The notes under the pieces were generated by a model. The model worked only from the letters and a program-made list of their open reading frames with translations. It ran no database searches and was not told the DNA's origin. Of a DNA stretch of 64,000 nucleotides, positions 33,044 through 42,055 are shown piece after piece (position 1 is the stretch's first letter; each line of letters starts with the position of its first letter). A program made the translations under genes and the position numbers. Source of the DNA: GSA-30 sp036384435. GTDB taxonomy: Bacteria > Pseudomonadota > Gammaproteobacteria > Xanthomonadales > Rhodanobacteraceae. The stretch is taken from assembly GCF_036384435.1 (NCBI RefSeq), contig NZ_DASVMI010000080.1, positions 1 to 64,000 of the forward strand. The letters are read 5' to 3'.

Positions 33044-36000
33044 CTAGTCTACCCAACGCGCTTGGCCTCGTCCGACGCGGCGAATGCTGACGCTTGTTCC
33101 ATTTTGCAGCGGTTCGACTTCGAATAGGCTTGGGGACTCCATCTGAAGCTTTTGCCTGATCGTCGTCAGCTGCGAAAAATCTGGCGTTGCAATCGACACT
33201 TGGCCATCTTGCGAATCGACTTCAATACGTAGCGGAACTGCCGAGTCTGTCGCCCATTGCATTGTCCATTCCTGTAACGCCCACTTGCCGTCTACGCTTG
33301 AAAGGACGTCGCGCCGGAACTGCTGCCAGATCGCATGCGTTTCAAGCGTGGGCCATCCAGGAATTTGGTCGAAGGCTGCCACTTCTGCCGATCGTAGCCA
33401 GGCTTTCATTTCCGCGCGATTCGTGAACCCGGGCGCAAGCTGCTCTACAACCGTCTTGGCGGCAACCCGCGAGGGCAGCCCGGCTCGAACAAGCATGGCC
33501 ATGGCATTGGATGGTAGTCCGGCTTCAAGGCACGCGGCAGCTGCCCCTTCGACGGGCAGTTCTGATTCGCCTCCATTGATGCGCCGATTCATCCGGAGGG
33601 CTTCAATCGCCCAGACCAGGCGATAGACAAACGCATCGTCTACGACGCGCATTCCCTCTTGGCCGATGGCCGCTACCTCTTGACCTCGCACCCATGCGCC
33701 CAACAACTCTCTCCAGTTCGCTGGCAAGGGATCGTCTGGGACGAAAGGGCGGATTGCAAGAAGCAGCTCCCCTATTCCAATGAGAGCAGCGATCAGGACA
33801 TCTGCGTCACTGGCAAGGGCAGCCGCATCGCCACGGTCAAGAAGCGCGGTCAGATCAGCAGCCAACGCGTCGATGGCAAGGCCCGATTCCAGGCCCACGC
33901 CCATCGCGAACTGCCCTTTACGTTGTGCGACCGTTGTCTTGTTCCAAATGAGCTGTGTTCTGCTGAGGAGAATCCATAGTTGCTTCTGCTTTTCGACGCC
34001 GTCAAGGCGGGCGAGTTGCCTTGCCCAAAGTGAGCCCGCAAGGGCTTCATCGAGCAGTCTTGGCAAATCCGTGCTTTCCGCGTCAAGCGCCTCGATTAGC
34101 CCAAGGACGGTTGCATCCAGCCGCTCGATGAGGCTCTCCATTGAATCTGACTCCAGCTCCCCATCTGCTGCCTCGGGGAACCAAGCCTCTTGCGTGCTAG
34201 AAAGGTATTCCATGGCGTCCCCACGCGCAAAAACACCCGACGTCGCGAGGCGCCGTATAACCTCGTTGACTACGACAATGATGCCGCTCGAGAGTGACCG
34301 AGCCTTGGCCGACATAACCAACTCTCTCCATCGCTGGTGGCGCCAATCCTCCGGTTGATGCATTACGTGGATCACAAGCCCTTCAAGATCTACGAATGCG
34401 CGGCCGGCCCGTCCCGCGACGTTGGCAAATTCCTCACCCGTGATCAGAGTTCCCGCCCTATATAGATTCGGTATCAGAAGCACCGCCGCATTAAGATTCA
34501 GGCCTTGCGCCAAAGTGGGCGATGCCACGGTGACGCGTAGAACGCCTGCGGCAAGCAGTGCCTCCACTTCGCGCAGGAAGGGCCCGGGGAGCCGCCCATG
34601 ATGAATTGCAACGCCGATGGCTAGACAGCGTACTGCTGGATGCTGGGCCCCAAGCCACTCCCTGCCTACGGCGATGGCACGTTCGACCTCCTGGGCATTG
34701 GCGAGCAGGGAAGGCAGAAAGCCCCGTCGTTGCAAGTCCAGTGCAGTCTCCGCAAATCCTTCAACATGATCTCGCTGGGTGCAAAAGACTAGTGCTCGCT
34801 TTCCTTGCTCGGAGAACCTCCAAGCTGCCGCGAGCGTAAGTTCCTTGTTATCCCTTGGAAATGCAGTTCGACGAGGACGAATGGGTGGAGCCTCTGGGAC
34901 AAAGTGTCGAATGAATGGTCCATCTTGCTCAAGATCGAAACTCAGCCGCGCGGAATTTCCGAGCCAGGATAAGGTGCCAAAGCGCTGACGCGTCGGCCGC
35001 CAACTAGACTGGATCGGATCGCCAGGCGTGTCACTGCGAATCCACGCAGTCAGATCGTTGAGCTGATCACCCGCCGGCAGAATCGCTGAAAGACAAACGA
35101 TCCGGCGGTCACCATGGTCAGTGCGCCGCAGTAAGCGCTGCACCAAATTCTCATAGCGGATCTCGCGTTCGCTTGGGCCTATCAGATGCCCTTCATCTAG
35201 GACTATCAAGCCGACATCATCGATGATGCCGGGGTCGTTACGCAGCGCAAAGTCCAACTTCTCTGGCGTGGCTATGACGATGCTCTGTTCCCGCAGCGCA
35301 TCCTCGTCAGTTCCCGCTATACCGCTGCTTCCATACAGCGACGAGACGGAAAATCCAAGAGGTGTGAACGTCTTGCGGAAGGAGCGTTCGGTTTGAGCCG
35401 ACAGCGCTCTGAGTGGCGTCACTATCAAGACGCGTTGACCACACGCCAAGGTCATCAACGCAGCAATCTCTGCGATCCGCGTTTTGCCCGCGCTCGTGGG
35501 GAGCGCGACCACTAGGTCGTCGGACACATCGACGGCTCGTTGTGCTGCTAGCAGTTGAGAGGGCCATAACTCAACCTCCGAGGATTTCCGGCTGTACAGT
35601 TCGGACACAAAGAGCTTCCTGAGCTGCGTATAGTCTTGCGAGCCTTGCGGCCCTTCCGAGGGAAGCACCTTGTGCAGACTGCTTGACCAAAGGTCGTCTA
35701 TCAGGTTCGCCGTGATTCGAAGAATCCACCAAAGTGACACTGCGCTTGCCGTCTTACTCAACGAAATCGCCCGCCTCAACAGGTTGCGCGCTTCTACGAC
35801 GAGCGACTCTTGGCCAGTTTGCAAGGCAAACTCAAAGAACACCAGTGCTCTGAACATTGTCGATGTCGCGACACGCGAGACGATCTCGTCGGGGTCAAGC
35901 TCTCCCTCGGCCGCAGCTCTGGTGATTCCCTCGTCGCGGTTCGCTGGGCTGCTAAGCCACACCCTTGCACGTTGGCCAAGGCCTTGAAGGTCGCGCATGA

Positions 36001-36439
36001 TTAGGAACGCGAGCGCATCCTCGGCAGGCGAACGGTTCTGATCAACCTGCGCTTGCGTCAGGAGCGAAAATGCCAGCGCTGAGTAGTTGGCCAAGTGATA
36101 GGAGGCAGCGCCTGCTGTTCGATAGAACCCGCGAGAAGCGTCAGCCTGTGAGCCGTTCTGAACCAATGCCTCAAAGGCCCCACCTGCCTGTACGAAGCCT
36201 TTTCGCCAAGTTTCTGCATCGCCTCCAAGCTCGCGTAGCGCCAAGGAAGCGCGTAGTACCGAAAAGCCATAGTCTGCGAGATCGGAATCGATCCCTTCGC
36301 TGAAAGCGGGAGCGTCCGGTGGCAAGTTTCCTTCGTGGCGTATCAGAGCTCTTGCTTGACCCCGCGCCTGCAGGCGACCTCGATATCCGTCTCGCGTGAT
36401 GTCACGCAGAAATTCGGTCAGTTCTTCATTCGTTTCCAA
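33044..36439 (-). CDS. hamB: Hachiman-type defence helicase HamB
   Basis: Superfamily 2 DEAD/DEAH-box helicase of 1131 residues. The first ~300 residues are helical with no recognised motif. Then come Walker A ALPTSAGKT (about 312-320), motif Ia TPLRALSAQT, DEGH (about 415-418), a SAILP-like motif III, the C-terminal helicase motif ASPTLAQGLNLNA, and the arginine-finger motif NVAGRAGRAF. In Hachiman, HamB loads and unwinds DNA and restrains the HamA nuclease until phage infection. Its start overlaps the hamA 3' end by 14 bases, the typical tight pairing. The related AbpAB pair is the alternative name. Confidence 0.78.
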   Translation of the reverse strand: METNEELTEFLRDITRDGYRGRLQARGQARALIRHEGNLPPDAPAFSEGIDSDLADYGFSVLRASLALRELGGDAETWRKGFVQAGGAFEALVQNGSQADASRGFYRTAGAASYHLANYSALAFSLLTQAQVDQNRSPAEDALAFLIMRDLQGLGQRARVWLSSPANRDEGITRAAAEGELDPDEIVSRVATSTMFRALVFFEFALQTGQESLVVEARNLLRRAISLSKTASAVSLWWILRITANLIDDLWSSSLHKVLPSEGPQGSQDYTQLRKLFVSELYSRKSSEVELWPSQLLAAQRAVDVSDDLVVALPTSAGKTRIAEIAALMTLACGQRVLIVTPLRALSAQTERSFRKTFTPLGFSVSSLYGSSGIAGTDEDALREQSIVIATPEKLDFALRNDPGIIDDVGLIVLDEGHLIGPSEREIRYENLVQRLLRRTDHGDRRIVCLSAILPAGDQLNDLTAWIRSDTPGDPIQSSWRPTRQRFGTLSWLGNSARLSFDLEQDGPFIRHFVPEAPPIRPRRTAFPRDNKELTLAAAWRFSEQGKRALVFCTQRDHVEGFAETALDLQRRGFLPSLLANAQEVERAIAVGREWLGAQHPAVRCLAIGVAIHHGRLPGPFLREVEALLAAGVLRVTVASPTLAQGLNLNAAVLLIPNLYRAGTLITGEEFANVAGRAGRAFVDLEGLVIHVMHQPEDWRHQRWRELVMSAKARSLSSGIIVVVNEVIRRLATSGVFARGDAMEYLSSTQEAWFPEAADGELESDSMESLIERLDATVLGLIEALDAESTDLPRLLDEALAGSLWARQLARLDGVEKQKQLWILLSRTQLIWNKTTVAQRKGQFAMGVGLESGLAIDALAADLTALLDRGDAAALASDADVLIAALIGIGELLLAIRPFVPDDPLPANWRELLGAWVRGQEVAAIGQEGMRVVDDAFVYRLVWAIEALRMNRRINGGESELPVEGAAAACLEAGLPSNAMAMLVRAGLPSRVAAKTVVEQLAPGFTNRAEMKAWLRSAEVAAFDQIPGWPTLETHAIWQQFRRDVLSSVDGKWALQEWTMQWATDSAVPLRIEVDSQDGQVSIATPDFSQLTTIRQKLQMESPSLFEVEPLQNGTSVSIRRVGRGQARWVD

Positions 36440-37199
36440 GTGCCAGGGCCCTCTCGTAGCAGGCTTGGATGAATGCCTGGTGGTCTTCTATGCGCAGATG
36501 CGCAGAAAGATGGGGGCGAACCATATCCGCCGCTGCAAGGTCATCGTGTAGTGCCTGAGGCGTAGCGTTGCCCGATAAGGTGAACAGCATATGACTGGTT
36601 CGCCCGGGGGGCGCCGCTCGACTGGCGACTTCGTTGCGAATGCGTCTTCCCATCTGCCGACGTTCGCCTTCGCCCTCCATGAGTCGATCCGCGACGAAAA
36701 GCAGGGATGTTGCCGTAGGCCTGCCATCGTCTCTAGACAACGCTTCTCGCGCCTCCAAAATGGTGGCTTTGGAAAGGTTTTCGCGACTCTTCGACTCGCC
36801 TTTCAAGAAGTGCAGATTGTTTTGGTCATCAAGCTTTAGGCCGACGAAATCATCGCCGCGCAACGCCATCTCTCGACCATCCTTGTATCGCAGGCGGCGG
36901 ATCGGAACGTTGAAGTCAAGATGTTCCTCGACCAACTCAGTCGCGAGGATCTCGCCAAGCTCTCCCGACCGTGCGCGTGCTGAGCGCGGCATGCGCTCAG
37001 CCAAAATTGCAGCCGCGCCCGGATATCCCAACTCACGGACGTCTTCAGCTATTGCGTCCAGATTGTCGTAGTGAGAGCGAATTCGAGTATTGAGGGTGGC
37101 TTCGACGGCAGATCTTCCTCCGTCTCTCTCGGATAAGCGCCATAGCTGCTTGCTGTCTTGCTCATGAACATTTCTGTCGCACCAAGGTATATATAGCAT
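36426..37199 (-). CDS. hamA: Hachiman-type effector HamA (DUF1837)
   Basis: Protein of 257 residues with DUF1837-like, PD-(D/E)xK nuclease-type features. Key residues: Glu in SGELGEILATELVEEHL (about 80-83), Asp in RGDDFVGLKLDDQN (116-117) and GESKSRENLSKATILEAREAL (E135, K137). In characterised Hachiman systems HamA is the DNA-degrading effector, released by HamB. The size (about 250-280) and the partner helicase directly downstream support this call. The ATG at 37199 starts 110 bases after the gajB-like gene on the same strand, so all four genes may share a transcript. Confidence 0.75.
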   Translation of the reverse strand: MLYIPWCDRNVHEQDSKQLWRLSERDGGRSAVEATLNTRIRSHYDNLDAIAEDVRELGYPGAAAILAERMPRSARARSGELGEILATELVEEHLDFNVPIRRLRYKDGREMALRGDDFVGLKLDDQNNLHFLKGESKSRENLSKATILEAREALSRDDGRPTATSLLFVADRLMEGEGERRQMGRRIRNEVASRAAPPGRTSHMLFTLSGNATPQALHDDLAAADMVRPHLSAHLRIEDHQAFIQACYERALALGNE

Positions 37200-37309
37200 T
37201 CACAAGCTCCGAATTCTTTTCCCAACGCTCTGCCGAGCCGTGCGGGGAATCAAAAAATCAACTCGATGGTCGGATGATGTCAATTCCTTTTCTCAGCCCG
37301 AGCGTCGCC

Positions 37310-39043
37310 TCATGGCATCACCTTAAGTTCTTCCACATTACCGGCCCCGAATAGATGGTTGACTGCTTCGAGCGCAGGGCAGGGAATGGTCTGGGTCGCA
37401 AGCACAGCGAGCCGTGTCATAGGGCGCGAAATAGAAACGTAAAAGAGATTGCGGGCACGGTAGAAACCTTTAGTATTCTTGGCGTTCAACGCCTTTGTGT
37501 GAATCAGTTCAAGAAGCTGCGGCCAGTTATAGTGATTCCAACCACCTCCAAGTACGACGAGAACGTTTTCGAACTCGGCCCCTTTAACGCTGTGCTGTGT
37601 CGCGAAGGGGGTCTGCTTCTCAATGAACCTGACTACCTCGCTGACTTCTCGATAAGGAATGTCCCGCAACTTGCTGTAGCGTTGCAGTGCGGATGCCTCC
37701 TCGGGGACTGCAGCACCATCCAACGCCTTAAGTTCTTCCTCGCGCCGCGAAACGCGGTCAGGGGGAGACGGTCGTTTGGTTGCTTGCAAACAGTCGATGA
37801 CTTGACCGATCGTTCCCTCTGTTCGTAGCTTCTGGAGAGCATCCATATCGCGACGCCAATTCGCCTTATCCTCATGTTTGGCAATCGCGGGACCAGAACC
37901 AAGAACTTTGAACATTTCTCCATAGCGCGAAGAAGCATAGGCCGCGCACATCGGCTCGACAACCTCGGCGAAGAATTTGATCGTCGGATCTTCTTTCTTT
38001 GCGAAAAGGTCGGTGCGGCCGCTGAATATTTCTGCGATATTTGGATAGCCTTGCTCCGCAGCCAAGACGTTGTGAGTGAGCATAAGTACTTTCGTCTTGC
38101 TCATGTCCCACCCTTCGGCCTGAAGACGCTGCGTCAAAGCCTCCCGGGTCTTTCGCGCCAAGTCTGGTGGCAGATCCTCTTTGGAGTGCCTGTCACTCGT
38201 TCGCTCGCCTCGGTAGGAATTGGTATGAAAGAACCTTGCTTCTCCCTTTGCTCCTGGGTCATGAACAGCCTGCTGTAATTCAGGGCGCAGGTTGTTGAGT
38301 ACATCTACGATGGCTGGCGCCGATCGGAAGTTTGAGCCTTTAGCGATCTCTTCGATTGGGTACTGCGCCAACTCATACTCGCTTCGATAAATGGTTTGCC
38401 AGTGATCCCCGAAGAGTCCAACAAGAGGACCGGTTGCGGGCTTCAAGAAATTTTCTGTTATCGACTCCATGAACTCGCGATGCGTGTCCTGGTACTCGTC
38501 GATGAAGATTACTGGAAACTGTTGGCTTAAGATGCGCCTGAATTTCTCCTGATAGAGGAGCTTCGCCATCAGCTCTGGGATGTCATCGTGGCTAAGCGTT
38601 ATCCTGTCTGCGTCGATTCCAAAAAAACCGAGGTCGTACTCCACCGGTTTTGTACCGAATCCGCCGCCTTGATCGATCTTCTCCTTTCGCTCCTCCATCT
38701 CCGACAAGCTGTCTCTCAACGCCTTCTGAAACTGGCGTAAAAAGGCCCATGAGAACCCATGGATGGTGTCGACAAGGATTGCAGGATGATCCTCAACTTC
38801 CTGTGCGATCTCGTTTCGCGCCACCTCGGTGAAGGTGATACAGGCAACCTTTTGCCCGGATTGAACGAGCGCAGGTCCACGCTCTTTAATGAGCCGTTTC
38901 AGGGCAGCAACCAAAGAATAAGTCTTGCCTGCACCCGCACCGGCCTCAAGCCTAAAGCTGCGGCCTGCGTCAAGGGCTTTGTCGATTTTCAGCTGCGCCT
39001 GTTGCGCTGCCTCAAGCGCGGGATTCTCAACTTGGCCTGTCAT
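37310..39043 (-). CDS. gajB: Gabija-type UvrD-like helicase GajB
   Basis: Superfamily 1 UvrD/Rep-like helicase of 577 residues. Walker A is AGAGAGKTYSL (about 34-44), motif Ia ITFTEVARNEIA, motif II IDEYQDTH (about 181-188), motif III FGDHWQTIY, and a late motif QHSVKGAEFENVLVVLGGG (about 500). The C-terminus (FYVSISRPMTRLAVLA) is the UvrD motif VI. In Gabija, GajB joins the GajA nuclease and nicks or processes phage DNA when nucleotides are depleted. Its start codon overlaps the gajA stop (ATGA). It is somewhat larger than the founding GajB (about 494). Confidence 0.82.
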   Translation of the reverse strand: MTGQVENPALEAAQQAQLKIDKALDAGRSFRLEAGAGAGKTYSLVAALKRLIKERGPALVQSGQKVACITFTEVARNEIAQEVEDHPAILVDTIHGFSWAFLRQFQKALRDSLSEMEERKEKIDQGGGFGTKPVEYDLGFFGIDADRITLSHDDIPELMAKLLYQEKFRRILSQQFPVIFIDEYQDTHREFMESITENFLKPATGPLVGLFGDHWQTIYRSEYELAQYPIEEIAKGSNFRSAPAIVDVLNNLRPELQQAVHDPGAKGEARFFHTNSYRGERTSDRHSKEDLPPDLARKTREALTQRLQAEGWDMSKTKVLMLTHNVLAAEQGYPNIAEIFSGRTDLFAKKEDPTIKFFAEVVEPMCAAYASSRYGEMFKVLGSGPAIAKHEDKANWRRDMDALQKLRTEGTIGQVIDCLQATKRPSPPDRVSRREEELKALDGAAVPEEASALQRYSKLRDIPYREVSEVVRFIEKQTPFATQHSVKGAEFENVLVVLGGGWNHYNWPQLLELIHTKALNAKNTKGFYRARNLFYVSISRPMTRLAVLATQTIPCPALEAVNHLFGAGNVEELKVMP

Positions 39044-41124
39044 ACGACCACCGGGGCGTTCTTCACCTCATGGACTTCTGCTGGCGGTGGCGGCGGCTCA
39101 GATAGCCACACGAGGCCCTCCTCGATGTATCGCGGCACTTTCCACTCTTTTTCGCGAATCGCGAACCGCAACGCGGTATCTGCTTTCGCGAGTCCCTTTG
39201 CGATGTCCCATGCTTCGGTTGCCTCGTCTTGCTCCTCGGGCCATTCGAATCGATCCGGGTTGGCGAGGACGAGCGCGTCTTCATAGCTTCGTGCGCAGGT
39301 GGCAGTCTTGGGGTCCTCTGGAATTTGATACGCGATGCGGCGGCAACCACTGATCTTTTCTTTTGCAGACTTGGCAAGCAACTGAGCCGGCGAGATCTGC
39401 CAACCGTCCGCATCCTCCGTATTAGACGGCCGAAACCAATCCTTGATCGCGGCATTTGATGTGCGCTGGCCTTCAGCGACAGGGCATTTCTCCCAGGTAG
39501 TGATCATTTTTCCTTTCTTGTTCTCCTTCTCAACTGGCTTGGTTGAATCCAAATCCGTGACGACCAGCGTCTTGAGCTCAAGGAAATCGAGCAAGGGATA
39601 AAAGATATGAGCGTACGCTCCACCGACCTCAACGCAGGTGACGTACTGTCTGGCCAACTTGTTTTTGTCGTCTAGTGACTTGTCCACGAGCCCGGACAGC
39701 CGCGGCATCAGAAGTCGTTCAGTGGTTCCCTCCACCATGATCGCTTTATCGGCAAAGTAGAGATCACATTTGGTCAATGTCATGTACTGATGTAGGAAGT
39801 CCTGGTCATCAGAGGGTATATTTGCCATCCCCTTCTTGAAGTCCTTGACCTTCGTCTGCCGCGTATTCGGCGTCGCAGGCAACTCGTTCAAGAAATAGCG
39901 TACGGCCTCAAATGAGGCGGCATTCGCCACGTGCGGCGAATGTGTCGTGATCACAAATTGCACCTTCCACGCGGGCTCGTCCGGGTAGCTGGCTGAGAGT
40001 TTCTTGATTGCGATGTTCAGTTGGTTGATGAACACTTCTTGCATCTGAGGATGCAAGTGAGCCTCTGGCTCTTCGATGAAAATCAAGTGGGTAACAGGAC
40101 GAGTTGGCTTTGCGCGATAGATCTTGTGGAAGCTCTCAAGCTGCAACAACATATAAATGAGGTTGCGAGTCCCTAGTCCGTTGTAGCCCTCCGGAAGATG
40201 AACTCCGTCTGCGCCAGCGTATACCACCCTTGTGTGGTCCGAAAGAAGCGCCTCAACGTTGAGCGATGTTTCGGGCCTTAGCTCGGTGTCATTGAGACTT
40301 GGGAAGCCTAGGACTTCCATCGTCGGAAGGAGCTTCTTCAGCATTGCGTCAAAGTCTCCTTGAACCCCGCGTTCGATCTCTTCCACGGAATTTTTTAGCT
40401 TCGCAGCTAGTTCTTGATCGGCGGCGGCGGCTGTTGGCGCCGTGGCTGTCTTGAAAAGCGTACTCAGTAATTTTCCGATCACGTCAGCGTCGCCTTGGCT
40501 AGCGTGATCGAGCGTGCGCTGTGCTCGAACGAAATTGCATTGAACAAGGGCCGAAAGTGCAGAGACCCCTTCGAATTCACGTCGATTGGTTTCATCTGTC
40601 GGATCGATGGCGCTGACGTGTATGGAATATGCCTTGGGAATCGTGTCACGCAATGACCTGAGGAAATGGCCGTTTCGTTCTACGCCGTCCGCGGGCGTGG
40701 GGACGTCGAGCAAGATATGGAGTGTTGCCAGCGTCGGCTTGTATTCCACACGTACCAGCGCCTTGGTGGAGGTGACATCCAAGTCGATGACAAACGGAGC
40801 AAGGGGCCCCAAATTCGGTGCGGTGGTGTTGTATGCGAATGTCAGAGTGAGTGCGATCTTCGGAAACGCCGCGAGCACATCTTCCGACTTCGCTCCACTT
40901 TCCCTCAGCGTCCTCGCTTGGAAGAAATGCGCCCGTGAAACAGCAGAGAAGTCCTCTAACCGGAAGCGAGCTCCGCTTTGCCCAATAAAGCGATCGAAGA
41001 CATCGGTGAGGGAGGTCTTTCCGCTATTGTTCCGGCCGACTATCACTGTCGAATTTGGCTCCAGCATGAGCTCAACATCCTGGAGTAGTCGGAAGCCTTC
41101 GACCCTGACCTTCTCAATTCGCAT
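39040..41124 (-). CDS. gajA: Gabija-type OLD-family nuclease GajA (ATPase + TOPRIM)
   Basis: OLD-family protein of 694 residues. The ABC-type ATPase head has Walker A GRNNSGKTSL (30-39), LIFIEEPEAHLHPQ as Walker B/D-loop (about 347-360) and the switch His in VITTHSPHVANA. The C-terminal TOPRIM nuclease follows, with the catalytic Glu in AIMVEGTTERLLMPRL (about 465) and the DxD in VTDLDS (522-527). In Gabija, GajA senses nucleotide pools and cleaves DNA. It is longer than the founding GajA (578). It is the first gene of the minus-strand array; ATG 41124 begins the domain directly. Confidence 0.85.
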   Translation of the reverse strand: MRIEKVRVEGFRLLQDVELMLEPNSTVIVGRNNSGKTSLTDVFDRFIGQSGARFRLEDFSAVSRAHFFQARTLRESGAKSEDVLAAFPKIALTLTFAYNTTAPNLGPLAPFVIDLDVTSTKALVRVEYKPTLATLHILLDVPTPADGVERNGHFLRSLRDTIPKAYSIHVSAIDPTDETNRREFEGVSALSALVQCNFVRAQRTLDHASQGDADVIGKLLSTLFKTATAPTAAAADQELAAKLKNSVEEIERGVQGDFDAMLKKLLPTMEVLGFPSLNDTELRPETSLNVEALLSDHTRVVYAGADGVHLPEGYNGLGTRNLIYMLLQLESFHKIYRAKPTRPVTHLIFIEEPEAHLHPQMQEVFINQLNIAIKKLSASYPDEPAWKVQFVITTHSPHVANAASFEAVRYFLNELPATPNTRQTKVKDFKKGMANIPSDDQDFLHQYMTLTKCDLYFADKAIMVEGTTERLLMPRLSGLVDKSLDDKNKLARQYVTCVEVGGAYAHIFYPLLDFLELKTLVVTDLDSTKPVEKENKKGKMITTWEKCPVAEGQRTSNAAIKDWFRPSNTEDADGWQISPAQLLAKSAKEKISGCRRIAYQIPEDPKTATCARSYEDALVLANPDRFEWPEEQDEATEAWDIAKGLAKADTALRFAIREKEWKVPRYIEEGLVWLSEPPPPPAEVHEVKNAPVVV

Positions 41125-42055
41125 TTAAGCCCCCGCACTTTTTGTAATTAGTACATGAAGCATACACGCGAGTGCCATTTTTCGTCCAATTAGAAGAATG
41201 GTGTCGGGTCCTAAAAGCGCATGCCGTTTTGCGGGCCATGCAAAAAGACAGAAGAACAGAAGCGAGACTTGCCCAACGGTTTTTCGCACTGCGCGGCATA
41301 GGCGTTTCTCGGTTCGATACTCTGCGAGTCAGCAGGCGGTAGAAGAGGGGATTCGCGCGCTGGGCAGCGCCATATTTCGCATGTGGTCCTTTCCCTCGGT
41401 GAGGACAGTCCCTACAGGTTTATTGCTTTTTGGAAATGCAGGGCGAATCGTCCTTGCTCCCTAATATCGGTTGCAGTCCATTTTACCTAGGGCAAGCTTC
41501 TTCCTACGCGAGGTTTTGTCGGCCGGATCGCTCTTAAGTAACTCTACGCTTCGGGCGTCCCCGGCCAGTAGATGGCCGGTCGCGCTGTCGTGCTGCACAT
41601 CGAGCCACCTACGGCGTCTCGCCCCTGACGGGCTTCCATCGTTCCCTCGCTCCGCTCGGCTAACGCCTACGGCCCGGCTTCCAGCTTCGGGCCTGCGCGC
41701 TTCGCTTGCGTGCGGTCTGCACATCGAGGCGGCCGTTGCCATGTCCAGCCGTCTCCCCTGACTTCATCACCTTGTCCGCGACTGTAGCCCGCGTCCGTGT
41801 GCCGTCAAGGCTCGCAGGGCCGTGTCCTCGGCTACGCCTGCGGGCCGCACCAACCCTGCGCTTTCTTCCTTGACGGCACCCGTCCGCGCGCTCCTGACCG
41901 TCGCGGGCGATGAACTCAGGAAAGACGGTGGCAACAGGGCCAACCGGGTTCCTCGTGCCAACCGCACAGAACAGCCGAAAGGCTGGGCTCCGAATCTAGG
42001 AATCCGGTGTGCGGTGTGAACAGCAAACCCCTTTTTCTTTGTCAGGAGAAATGCC
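41125..42055. other. 931-bp gap: island promoter region and ORF-poor ICE leader
   Basis: The first ~330 bases upstream of gajA hold the promoter region of the defence array, but no confident -35/-10 pair was found. From about 41540 the sequence becomes GC-rich, with short frames on both strands and none matching a protein. This style of non-coding leader precedes DUF932 genes in integrative conjugative elements as I remember them. It ends in CAGGAG before the DUF932 start at 42056. Confidence 0.4.

Noticed and set aside
33187..39459. Plus-strand frames inside the defence array
   Set aside because: Shadow frames opposite helicase and nuclease genes with clear motifs.
41238..41342. 34-codon plus-strand frame upstream of gajA
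   Set aside because: Too short, no similarity, and lies in the divergent promoter area.
41461..42000. Several 60-130 codon frames on both strands before the DUF932 gene
   Set aside because: None has a recognisable protein, ribosome-binding site or consistent codon use; treated as a non-coding leader.
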